Position numbers and translations under genes: made by a program. From an uncultured Alphaproteobacteria bacterium (GTDB lineage Bacteria > Pseudomonadota > Alphaproteobacteria > Caulobacterales > Caulobacteraceae): a stretch of 5,631 nt of DNA. Location of the stretch: contig CAIZKE010000189.1 in assembly GCA_903933475.1 (NCBI GenBank), forward strand, positions 1-5,631, given 5' to 3'. Numbering within the stretch: position 1 is the stretch's first letter; every line of letters starts with the position of its first letter. The notes beneath the pieces were generated by a model that did not search any database, was not told the origin of the DNA, and saw only the letters and a list, made by a program, of their open reading frames with translations. Shown piece after piece: positions 1 to 5,631 of the stretch.

Positions 1-1
1 C

Positions 2-589
2 AAGCTGGCAGAGGGCAAGCCCGGCCTGAACCCTGTCGTCGCCTACATGCGCACCCTGCCGCGCGCCCATCCGCCGGGGACAATGTTCAACTACAACACC
101 GGGGAGACCGACCTGGTCGGCATCCTCCTGGCTCGGGCGGTCGGCAAGGGCCTGGCGGAGTATGCGTCGGAGAAGATCTGGAAGCCCTACGGCATGGAGG
201 CGGACGCTGCCTGGGTGACTGACCCCGGCGGACTCGAACGGGGCGGGTGCTGCATTTCCATGACCCTTCGGGACTATGGGCGTGTGGGGCAGTTCGTCCT
301 GGACGACGGGGTCGTCGACGGCCGGCCCGTTCTCCCGCCGGGCTGGGCCCGCGAGGCGACGACCAAGCAGATCGACAACGGCCAGGCGGGCTATGGCTAT
401 TTCTGGTGGATGCAGCCGAACGGCGCCTACCAGGCTACGGGCATTTTCGGCCAGTCCATCACCACCTTCCGGGAAGACCGCATCATCATTGTCGTGAATT
501 CGGCCTGGCCGAAGTCGGGCGGCCCCGACCTGCGAGATGGGCGGATCGCCCTGATCACTGCCCTCAGGAGTGCAGCGGCTGCGGGCTGA
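2..589 (+). CDS. Serine hydrolase of the beta-lactamase (class C/EstB/6-aminohexanoate-dimer hydrolase-like) family, C-terminal part
   Basis: The reading frame is open from base 2 to the TGA at 587-589, giving about 195 C-terminal residues; the start and the catalytic SxxK motif lie left of the window. Family members usually have about 350-450 residues, so roughly half is visible. The segment PPGTMFNYNTGETDLVG (Tyr codon at 92-94) matches the second active-site motif, where the tyrosine acts as a general base. The block GGLERGGCCISMTLRDYGRVGQF and the later YGYFWWM and GIFGQSITTF (from about 440) are typical of this family, the last sitting where true beta-lactamases have KTG. The family hydrolyses esters or amides, and some members act on 6-aminohexanoate oligomers. 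The substrate here cannot be told, and antibiotic resistance should not be assumed. Any export signal would be outside the window. Its last 26 bases overlap the convergent regulator gene. The family call is firm; the function within it is open. Confidence 0.88.
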   Translation, partial: KLAEGKPGLNPVVAYMRTLPRAHPPGTMFNYNTGETDLVGILLARAVGKGLAEYASEKIWKPYGMEADAAWVTDPGGLERGGCCISMTLRDYGRVGQFVLDDGVVDGRPVLPPGWAREATTKQIDNGQAGYGYFWWMQPNGAYQATGIFGQSITTFREDRIIIVVNSAWPKSGGPDLRDGRIALITALRSAAAAG

Positions 590-1253
590 CCGGCATCTCC
601 ATCAAGGGGGTCAGGTAGCGGATGAAGGCGTCCGAGGCCTCGCTCGCCAGGGCCTCTGCATCGGAAGCCGGCTCGCTGAGCAGCAGGTCGAGAATGGCCG
701 CCGCCAGTTCGATGGCCACCCGTGCGGCCAGGATCGCCCGTTCCGGCTCCGCCCCGGACCTGCGCATCATCAGGTCCGCAAGCATGGCGCTTACGGCGCG
801 GGTTTCCAACGCATCCAGTTCCTGAAGCTCGGGGGAGAGCCGGATGGCGATGCGGATGGAACGCGAGCCCGGGGAGATTAGCCTTCGGTTTGCGGCCAGG
901 CGCATGCCGTCAGCAACCGCCTCCTTCCAGGGCCGGCCGGCGTCGATCTGGGCGACCAGGCCTGAGATTTCAGTCTTGAAGTCGGCTGTCAGCCGCTCTG
1001 AGATGGCGGCGAAGATTGCCTGCTTGTTGGGGAAATACCTGTAGAGGGAGGCGATGTTCACGCCAGCGCGGCTGGCAATCAGGTTAGTGTTAACCCCTTC
1101 GAAGCCCAGTTCCGCTGCAAGTGCGGTCGTCGCTTCGAAAATCCGCTCAAAGGTCTTGCGACCCCGCCGGCTCGAAGGCAGCACGCGTGGCCGGTTCTGT
1201 CTGGCGGCGCGCCCGCCCTGCGGCGGTGTTGAATCCGCGTCGTCATTTTCCAT
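564..1253 (-). CDS. TetR/AcrR-family transcriptional regulator
   Basis: This encodes a 229-residue DNA-binding repressor of usual family length. After a charged N-terminal tail of about 30 residues comes the helix-turn-helix domain (about 33-80): an initial helix FERIFEATTALAAELGF, then LIASRAGVNIASLYRYFPNK, whose SLYRYFPNK ending is the TetR signature for the recognition helix and the next helix. The rest is an all-helical ligand and dimer domain with low conservation, as expected. ATG at 1251-1253 is the first possible start because an in-frame TGA lies two codons upstream (1257-1259). The ribosome site is weak, and GTG codon 24 is a less likely alternative start. The gene is divergent from the acyl-CoA synthetase, the common arrangement for a local repressor controlling itself and its neighbour. 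A ligand such as an organic acid or acyl-CoA is inferred from that neighbour, not seen. Its 3' end overlaps the hydrolase at 2-589. Confidence 0.93.
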   Translation of the reverse strand: MENDDADSTPPQGGRAARQNRPRVLPSSRRGRKTFERIFEATTALAAELGFEGVNTNLIASRAGVNIASLYRYFPNKQAIFAAISERLTADFKTEISGLVAQIDAGRPWKEAVADGMRLAANRRLISPGSRSIRIAIRLSPELQELDALETRAVSAMLADLMMRRSGAEPERAILAARVAIELAAAILDLLLSEPASDAEALASEASDAFIRYLTPLMEMPVSPQPLHS

Positions 1254-1273
1254 GACTCATTTCTACACCTGCC

Positions 1274-1285
1274 CTTCAATTGAAG
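1274..1285. promoter_or_regulatory. Perfect 12-bp palindrome, candidate TetR operator
   Basis: CTTCAATTGAAG reads identically on both strands and stands out as A+T-rich in a GC-rich window. It sits about 20 bases upstream of the regulator start codon and about 100 bases upstream of the ligase start. TetR-family dimers bind such inverted repeats, often near their own start. The symmetry stops at 12 bases; the flanking bases do not pair. Only one copy was seen, so the operator role is inferred from position and symmetry. Confidence 0.42.
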
Positions 1286-1368
1286 CCAGCCCGGCGCCCC
1301 GTGGCGGCTTGCATTTGCGATCGGGCCGGGAGACGTTTGGAACAAGCCTTCTCGAGCGGGGCGATTTG

Positions 1369-1373
1369 GGAGG
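1369..1373 (+). promoter_or_regulatory. Ribosome binding site of the acyl-CoA synthetase
   Basis: GGAGG ends 10 bases before the ATG at 1384. It decides the start: the open frame continues upstream to 1054, but that part runs antisense through the regulator gene, and family similarity only begins at MGWNFGDIL. Confidence 0.75.
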
Positions 1374-1383
1374 AACGAGACTC

Positions 1384-2988
1384 ATGGGCTGGAATTTCGG
1401 AGACATCCTGGACGCGGTGGGTCCCAATGTGCCCCCTGAGGCGCCCGCCTTCGTCCACGGATCGCGGGTCATCAACTGGGGTGACGCCGTCCGCACCACC
1501 AACAACCTTGCCCGGGGGCTCATCGCCCGGGGCGCCCAGCCCGGCGACAAGATCGCCATCTACATGCGCAACCGCCCGGAATACCTGCTGACCGTTGCCG
1601 CGGCGTGGAAGGCCCGGCTGACGCACGTCAACGTCAACTATCGCTACACGCCTGACGAAGTCTGGTACATCTTCGACAATTCTGACGCCCAGACAGTGGT
1701 TTACGCCAGTGAGTTCAGGGACGCCGTCGCCGAGATCCGGCCGCGCCTGCCCAAGGTCAAGACCTGGGTCGAGGTCAGCGATACCGGAGAGGTCGCACCC
1801 TTCGCCCAGCGCTTCGAAGCCCTCGGTGAGGAGGGTAATGGCGGCCCACTGGACATCGAGCGGTCCGGCGACGACCAGTTCTTCATCTACACCGGCGGCA
1901 CCACCGGTATGCCGAAGGGGGTCATGTGGACCCACCATGACATGCGGGAGATCACCCTCCAGGGCGCCCGCAAGCTGGGGCCCGTGCCCGAGACCCTCGA
2001 GGAACTGGCAGAGGCGACCCGCAGAATGCCGGTGGGTTCCCGCATCCTGCCCGCGCCGCCCCTGATGCACGGCACCGGGCTCCTGACCTCCATGGGGACC
2101 ATGATGGCCGGCGGCTGCGTCATCACCCTGGAGAAGCCCAACTTCGACGCCGAGGAGCTGTTGGCTGCCATCGACGCCCACCGGCCCCAGACCCTGGTGA
2201 TCGTGGGCGACTCCTTCGGCAAACCGATCCTGAATGCCCTTAACGCCGCACCGGGCCGCTATGATGTGTCCAGCGTCCTGGCCATCGTCTCCTCCGGCGT
2301 CATGTGGAGCCAGGAGGTCAAGAAGGGCATGCTGGAGCACATGCCCCAGGCCATGCTGAGCGACGGCTTCTCGTCCTCCGAGGCCCTCGGCATGGGCAAC
2401 TCGGTCATGACCAAGGACTCCGAGGTCCAGACTGCCAAGTTCATGCTGGGCGAGCGCTGCAAGGTGTTCGACGAGAACGACCAGCCTGTGGAGCCCGGCT
2501 CGGGCCGGTCGGGCATGGTCGCCATTGGTCCGCCCAACCCCCTCGGCTACTACAAGGACGACGAAAAGACCGCCCGGACCTTCAGGACGATCAATGGCGT
2601 GCGCTATTCCATCCCTGGCGACTGGTGCATTGTCGAGGCCGACGGCACCCTGACCCTGCTGGGACGCGGCTCGGCCTGCATCAACACCGCCGGCGAAAAG
2701 GTCTTCCCGGAGGAGGTCGAGGAGGCGCTCAAGACCCATCCCAGCGTCGAGGACGCCCTGGTGGTCGGCCTCCCGGACGAGAAGTGGGGGCAGTCGGTGA
2801 CCGGCGTCGTCCGCCTCGCCGAAGGGGCCAGCCTGGACGAGGACTCCCTTCGCGCCCATGTCCGCCGGTCCCTGGCCGGGTACAAGACGCCCAAGCGAGT
2901 GGTCGCCACGGACCTGTCGATCCGCGCCAGCAATGGCAAGGCCGACTACGCCACCGCCAAGAAGATCGCCGAGACCACCCTGGCCTGA
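1384..2988 (+). CDS. Acyl-CoA synthetase, AMP-forming (ANL superfamily, FadD3/FadD19-like)
   Basis: This 534-residue enzyme, full length for the family, should activate a carboxylic acid with ATP to an acyl-adenylate and then to the CoA thioester in the cytoplasm. The visible motifs are in the expected order: the phosphate-binding loop YTGGTTGMPKG (169-179), PLMHGTG with His229, DGFSSSE (327-333), PGDW with Asp413 for ribose binding, the hinge region GRGSACINTAGEKV (427-440), and SNGKADY with Lys519 as the adenylation lysine. No key residue is missing. The wording GRGSxxIN..GEKVFPEEVEEAL resembles FadD3/FadD19-type ligases, which in actinobacteria act on steroid-derived acids, but this similarity alone does not fix the substrate. 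There is no signal peptide. It is divergent from a TetR regulator, which probably represses it, and ends 10 bases from the convergent hydrolase. A medium-chain, branched or aromatic acid substrate is equally possible. Confidence 0.93.
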   Translation: MGWNFGDILDAVGPNVPPEAPAFVHGSRVINWGDAVRTTNNLARGLIARGAQPGDKIAIYMRNRPEYLLTVAAAWKARLTHVNVNYRYTPDEVWYIFDNSDAQTVVYASEFRDAVAEIRPRLPKVKTWVEVSDTGEVAPFAQRFEALGEEGNGGPLDIERSGDDQFFIYTGGTTGMPKGVMWTHHDMREITLQGARKLGPVPETLEELAEATRRMPVGSRILPAPPLMHGTGLLTSMGTMMAGGCVITLEKPNFDAEELLAAIDAHRPQTLVIVGDSFGKPILNALNAAPGRYDVSSVLAIVSSGVMWSQEVKKGMLEHMPQAMLSDGFSSSEALGMGNSVMTKDSEVQTAKFMLGERCKVFDENDQPVEPGSGRSGMVAIGPPNPLGYYKDDEKTARTFRTINGVRYSIPGDWCIVEADGTLTLLGRGSACINTAGEKVFPEEVEEALKTHPSVEDALVVGLPDEKWGQSVTGVVRLAEGASLDEDSLRAHVRRSLAGYKTPKRVVATDLSIRASNGKADYATAKKIAETTLA

Positions 2989-2998
2989 CCGGGGTTGG

Positions 2999-3988
2999 TC
3001 ACCGGCGGCGGAACTCCAGCGGGTAGCCGGCCCGCGAGGCTCCCGCCGCCCGGTCAAGGTCGGCCCAGGCGGAGACGTCGCCCGCCAGGGTTGCGCGCCA
3101 GAAGGCGGACTGGAGGGCCCGGAGCCGTCCAACGGGCTTGCCAAGGACCGGGTCGCTCTCTGGCGCATCGAAGTCGCCGTGCCGGAATCCGTCCAGGATC
3201 GCGGCGTACTGGCGTCCGGGCCTGGCGCTTCGGAAGGCCTCCAGCCGCCAGTCCGGGGTTTCTTCGGCGGCACCGAAGTCCCGGCTGCCTGTGACGCTGA
3301 AGAGCGGCAAGGACATGCGGTCGAAGGCACCGGCCTTCAGCCCGAGACGTCCGGAGCCTTGGCCGCTGATCGCCATGCCGGCGCGAAAACCCGCGGGCAA
3401 GGGCGGCGGGGGTTCTGGCGACAACCTCGCCCCGCAAAGGACCAGGGTGAGGTAGGCCCCGAAGGAGTGCCCCGCCATGCCCATCCGGGCCGGGTCGATG
3501 CGCTCGCGGACCGAGGCGGGAAGCCGGGTGTCCCGGGCGCGCAACAGCGACTGAAGGAAGGCGATGTCCGCAAGTCGGCTGCGCAGGAAGACCGGCCGCT
3601 CGGTGACCTCCGCCAGGGCCGCACCGGTCGGACGCGCGCCCATGGCGGCGGCGAGGGCCTGGCGAACGGCGCGGGCGTCCTCGGCCGGCAGGCCCGGGTC
3701 TGGGACCTGCACGGAATCCGAATGCGTAGGGTGGATCACCACCACGCCGCGCGCCGCCCAGTATCGCCCCGTCTCGCCAAAGGCTGAGAGTGACCCCCCG
3801 AAGCCGTGGCTGAACAGGATCACCGGCCAGGGTCCCGGCGCTGCCGGCATATGAATGCGGGTTGGGATCGTTCGCCCGCGGGCGGGGTCCACCAGGTCGA
3901 TGCGATCGAGGGTCCGGACCGCAGGTTCAAGTCGCCCTGGGACGGCGAAGGCTGGGGCGGCCTGGAGCAGGCGTCGGCGGCTGAGCAT
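2999..3988 (-). CDS. Alpha/beta hydrolase, predicted dienelactone hydrolase/PAF-acetylhydrolase-like, probably exported by Tat
   Basis: This 329-residue protein has the alpha/beta-hydrolase pattern in order: the oxyanion segment VILFSHGFGG (about 56-65), RYWAARGVVVIHPTHSDS, RIDPARMGMAGHSFGAYL with nucleophile Ser175 in GHSFG, SVTGSRDFG with probable acid Asp237, and DGFRHGDF with probable His270. This layout fits the predicted dienelactone hydrolase group, related to lipases and PAF acetylhydrolases; an ester or amide bond is the likely target, substrate unknown. The N-terminus SRRRLLQAAPAFA carries a twin-arginine motif and an AFA-like cleavage site, suggesting folded export to the periplasm, although the hydrophobic stretch is short. 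The start is bounded by an in-frame TAG at 3998-4000, and AGGAT lies 6 bases before the ATG. It ends 10 bases from the convergent ligase and is divergent from the thioesterase. Confidence 0.87.
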   Translation of the reverse strand: MLSRRRLLQAAPAFAVPGRLEPAVRTLDRIDLVDPARGRTIPTRIHMPAAPGPWPVILFSHGFGGSLSAFGETGRYWAARGVVVIHPTHSDSVQVPDPGLPAEDARAVRQALAAAMGARPTGAALAEVTERPVFLRSRLADIAFLQSLLRARDTRLPASVRERIDPARMGMAGHSFGAYLTLVLCGARLSPEPPPPLPAGFRAGMAISGQGSGRLGLKAGAFDRMSLPLFSVTGSRDFGAAEETPDWRLEAFRSARPGRQYAAILDGFRHGDFDAPESDPVLGKPVGRLRALQSAFWRATLAGDVSAWADLDRAAGASRAGYPLEFRRR

Positions 3989-3994
3989 GGGCTG

Positions 3995-3999
3995 ATCCT
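3995..3999 (-). promoter_or_regulatory. Probable ribosome binding site of the alpha/beta hydrolase
   Basis: On the minus strand AGGAT is followed by 6 bases and then the ATG at 3986-3988. It lies immediately downstream of the in-frame TAG that closes the frame, supporting this start and therefore the Tat-like leader. Confidence 0.5.
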
Positions 4000-4078
4000 A
4001 GCGTGTGGGGTCCTTGCTGCGCCAGTGGCTCCATCCAGGGCTGGCGTCCCTCTCCCCCAGCGGCTAGTCGAGCCCCGC

Positions 4079-4084
4079 AAGGAG
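4079..4084 (+). promoter_or_regulatory. Strong ribosome binding site of the thioesterase
   Basis: AAGGAG lies 6 bases before the ATG at 4091, close to the ideal sequence and spacing. It fixes the start, since the frame stays open upstream to 3806 through sequence antisense to the neighbouring hydrolase. Confidence 0.8.
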
Positions 4085-4090
4085 CCCCTC

Positions 4091-4894
4091 ATGACCCGGA
4101 ACCCCGGAACGTCCTTTCGCCAGATGCTGGCGTCCCTGGTCCCCGACGGCGAAGGGTTGGCCATCGACCTGCCGGGGGACTGGCTCCAGGGCCGGACGGC
4201 CTATGGCGGCCTGACCGGGGCCCTGTGCGTGGAGGCGGCGGCGCGCCTGAACCCGGACCTCCCGCCCCTCCGGAGCGCCCAGTTCGCCCTGGCCGGCCCG
4301 GCTTCGGGCAGGCTGGTCGTGAACGCCGAGGGGGTTCGTCGGGGCAAGTCGGCAGTGGTCATCGCGGCGTCGGTCGCCGGGGAGGCGGGTCCTGCGGCCC
4401 GCGCCCTCCTGACCTACGGGGCAGGGCGGGACTCCCGGATCGTCGGGGCGGGATCCGGCCCCGCCTCAGTTCCTGCACCCGAGGCCTGCCCGGCCTTCTT
4501 TGACCCGGAGCGGGCACCCGGCTTCGCCCGTCACTTCGACGTCCGCCTTGCCGGTGGCGCCCGTCCCCTGACCCCCGGCGCCGAGCCCCGCATCACCGTC
4601 TGGATCCGTCACGGCGACGGAGAGACGCCCACGGGAATGCCCGCCTTCGTGGCCCTGGCGGACGCCATTCCGTCTCCCGCCCTCGTCTTGTTTCCCGAGT
4701 TCGCGCCCTTCAGCACCATGACCTGGTCCCTGGACATGACGGCGGCGGACCCCTCGAGCGCCTCGGGGTGGTGGCTGCTGGACAGCGTCATCGACGCTGC
4801 GGGCGGTGGCTATGCCTCCCAGGACATGAGCCTCTGGAATGACGCCGGCCAGCTGGTCGCCCGGGCCCGCCAGATGGTCTCGGTCTTCATCTGA
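4091..4894 (+). CDS. Acyl-CoA thioesterase-like protein (TesB/4HBT_3-type double hotdog)
   Basis: This 267-residue protein has the size and pattern of single-chain double-hotdog thioesterases, which hydrolyse acyl-CoA to free acid and CoA in the cytoplasm. The first hotdog shows WLQGRTAYGGLTGALCVEAA (about 31-50) and RGKSAVVIAASV. The second shows FVALADAIPSP, TMTWSLDM (209-216) and YASQDMSLWNDAGQLVARARQ (241-261). By position Asp191, Thr211 and Gln261 could correspond to the Asp/Thr/Gln catalytic set described for E. coli TesB; this is alignment by eye. There is no signal peptide or membrane segment. The start is set by a strong AAGGAG. The last 8 bases overlap the convergent PepSY-type gene. 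Substrate chain length is unknown, and any link to the upstream ligase is inferred from proximity only. Confidence 0.87.
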   Translation: MTRNPGTSFRQMLASLVPDGEGLAIDLPGDWLQGRTAYGGLTGALCVEAAARLNPDLPPLRSAQFALAGPASGRLVVNAEGVRRGKSAVVIAASVAGEAGPAARALLTYGAGRDSRIVGAGSGPASVPAPEACPAFFDPERAPGFARHFDVRLAGGARPLTPGAEPRITVWIRHGDGETPTGMPAFVALADAIPSPALVLFPEFAPFSTMTWSLDMTAADPSSASGWWLLDSVIDAAGGGYASQDMSLWNDAGQLVARARQMVSVFI

Positions 4895-5631
4895 CCGGAT
4901 CCAGGCCCAACCAGCTCCGCACCCGGGGGATCCGTCTCAGGACCAGGAACTCGACCAGGGCCACGAGGACCAGGCTGGCACCCAGGACCGGCATGAAGAC
5001 CCCCAGGGCCAGGATGGCGACGCCTACGGCCCGGGCCGCGTTCGGGTTGGCCAGCCGCTCCGGCGCCCCAAGGACGCCCAGTGGCCCGCGCCGACGCCAC
5101 ATGATGGTTCCGCTCACTGACAGCAGTACCAGGCCCGATGCCGCGACGAGGCCAAGCAACTGGTTGGCCAGGCCGAACAGCTGGCCCTCGTGGGCGGCGA
5201 TGCCGTAGCCGATGGCCTGGTCGATCGGGTGCTTGTCCCCGAAGTCCTCCCGGCCTGTCACGGCGCCCGAGGCGGGATCCAGGGTCAGCACCACCCGCTG
5301 CGGCCGGTTCGGCGTCTCCGACCTCACGGTCCAATCCGGAGAGGACCGCCAGCCGCCGCCAGGGGAGGGCGGGGCGATGAGGACCGGCGGCGGCAGACCC
5401 AGCCCGGCAGCCGCTTCCGCCATCCGGTCCAGGGACGGATCTGCGGCCCGGATCTTCTGGTCCGCCGGCGCGTTATGTGCGGCGTGTGGGTCCGAACGTT
5501 CGGACTTGCGGCCTGAGGACCATTCCTGGGAGGCCGCCAGGGTCCCCGTCGCCCTGCGCACCTCCTTGAAGGCGTCATTCCAGACCGTGGTCCAGGGCAG
5601 GCCTGTGAGCAGCAGAAACAGGGCGAGCCCA
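4887..5631 (-). CDS. PepSY-associated transmembrane protein (PiuB-like), C-terminal part; start outside window
   Basis: The frame is open from the right edge to the TGA at 4887-4889, giving 247 C-terminal residues; family members are usually about 400-500 long, so the N-terminal half is missing. It enters in a membrane helix GLALFLLLTGLPWTTVW (about 5580-5630), then a hydrophilic loop of about 130 residues with LPPPVLIAPP and a PepSY-like stretch NRPQRVVLTLDPASGAVTGR. Next comes IDQAIGYGIAAHEGQLFGLANQ, the family's most recognisable motif, leading into a second helix up to TIMWRRRGPLGVLGAPE, then a hydrophobic hairpin AVGVAILALGVFMPVLGASL and a basic tail. Proteins of this family are inner-membrane, often linked to iron-siderophore uptake or reduction; that role is inferred. 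A GTG at 5559-5561 should not be taken as the start, because homologous-looking sequence continues upstream of it. It overlaps the thioesterase end by 8 bases. Confidence 0.85.
   Translation of the reverse strand, partial: GLALFLLLTGLPWTTVWNDAFKEVRRATGTLAASQEWSSGRKSERSDPHAAHNAPADQKIRAADPSLDRMAEAAAGLGLPPPVLIAPPSPGGGWRSSPDWTVRSETPNRPQRVVLTLDPASGAVTGREDFGDKHPIDQAIGYGIAAHEGQLFGLANQLLGLVAASGLVLLSVSGTIMWRRRGPLGVLGAPERLANPNAARAVGVAILALGVFMPVLGASLVLVALVEFLVLRRIPRVRSWLGLDPVR

Larger units (their letters stand above)
1254..1383. promoter_or_regulatory. Divergent promoter region between the TetR regulator and the acyl-CoA synthetase
   Basis: These 130 bases separate two divergently transcribed starts and must hold promoters for both unless transcription enters from further away. 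The part nearest the regulator (about 1254-1285) is noticeably more A+T-rich than the surrounding genes and contains the palindrome listed separately. I could not identify convincing -35 and -10 boxes by eye in either direction, so no promoter elements are placed. Confidence 0.55.
3989..4090. promoter_or_regulatory. Divergent intergenic region between the hydrolase and the thioesterase
   Basis: These 102 bases should contain promoters for both flanking genes. CGCCAG at 4020-4025 is matched by CTGGCG at 4041-4046, an inverted repeat with 6-base arms and a 15-base spacer. In GC-rich DNA this may be chance. No clear promoter boxes or known operator were recognised. Confidence 0.4.

Noticed and set aside
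2..589. Possible antibiotic-resistance beta-lactamase
   Set aside because: The visible motifs fit EstB/6-aminohexanoate-hydrolase-like serine hydrolases, with GIFGQ where beta-lactamases have KTG; resistance is not supported.
1082..1095. GGTTA-GTGT-TAACC inverted repeat inside the TetR gene, considered as an operator
   Set aside because: It lies within the helix-turn-helix codons for a VNTNL stretch, where repeated AAC/ACT codons explain the symmetry, and it has no relation to the palindrome in the promoter.
1097..1104. CTTCGAAG palindrome similar to the promoter palindrome, considered as an auxiliary operator
   Set aside because: It is only 8 bases, lies in the regulator coding sequence, and TTCGAA-type strings are common here (another is at 1135-1140).
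1054..1383. 110-codon N-terminal extension of the acyl-CoA synthetase frame
   Set aside because: It runs antisense through the TetR helix-turn-helix coding region, has no family similarity, and a good GGAGG precedes the ATG at 1384.
2986..3001. TGACC-GGGGTT-GGTCA inverted repeat at the ligase/hydrolase junction, considered as a bidirectional terminator
   Set aside because: The stem is only 5 bases, no T-tract follows on either strand, and the outer bases match simply because two convergent TGA stops face each other.
1276..3330. 684-codon open frame on the minus strand across the ligase and past its end
   Set aside because: It is antisense to the acyl-CoA synthetase and hydrolase junction, lacks recognisable domains and shows the Gly/Arg/Ala/Asp-rich composition expected of a shadow frame in GC-rich DNA; the plus-strand ligase has all family motifs.
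2858..3787. 309-codon plus-strand frame opposite the alpha/beta hydrolase
   Set aside because: The minus strand carries a complete hydrolase with catalytic motifs and a bounded start; this frame has low-complexity composition and overlaps the ligase end.
3806..4090. 95-codon upstream extension of the thioesterase frame
   Set aside because: It is antisense to the hydrolase N-terminus and the promoter region; the strong AAGGAG before ATG 4091 and the normal hotdog length support the shorter protein.

Overview
The window looks like ordinary chromosome from a GC-rich (about two thirds G+C by eye) alphaproteobacterium. Protein style and gene families suggest a Caulobacterales relative such as Phenylobacterium or Caulobacter, but this is inferred from resemblance and was not searched. 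No rRNA, tRNA, CRISPR array, transposase, integrase or long repeat is visible. Six protein genes fill nearly all of the sequence, and two of them run off the edges.

Layout. (1) At 2-589 (+) is the C-terminal part of a serine beta-lactamase-like hydrolase/esterase. Its end overlaps the end of (2), a TetR-family repressor at 564-1253 (-). A 130-bp divergent promoter region (1254-1383) holds a perfect 12-bp palindrome, a plausible operator. It leads to (3), an acyl-CoA synthetase of the AMP-forming ligase superfamily at 1384-2988 (+). Ten bases later, convergent with it, is (4), a probably Tat-exported alpha/beta hydrolase of the predicted dienelactone hydrolase group at 2999-3988 (-). Divergent from it across 102 bp is (5), an acyl-CoA thioesterase-like double-hotdog protein at 4091-4894 (+). 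Its stop overlaps the end of (6), a PepSY-associated membrane protein at 4887-5631 (-), whose 5' part lies outside the window.

How they fit together. Genes alternate in strand, so no two adjacent genes here can form an ordinary co-directional operon. The best-supported functional pair is the TetR repressor with the divergent acyl-CoA synthetase: activation of an organic acid to its CoA thioester under a local repressor, possibly relieved by the acid or its CoA ester. The thioesterase could hydrolyse acyl-CoAs, and the two hydrolases could release acids from esters or amides. A shared pathway is only an inference from proximity. The PepSY-type protein probably belongs to a separate iron- or redox-related unit extending to the right.

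I did not find evidence for a previously undescribed system. The most useful leads are the palindrome in the TetR/ligase promoter and the unknown substrate of the FadD3/FadD19-like ligase.
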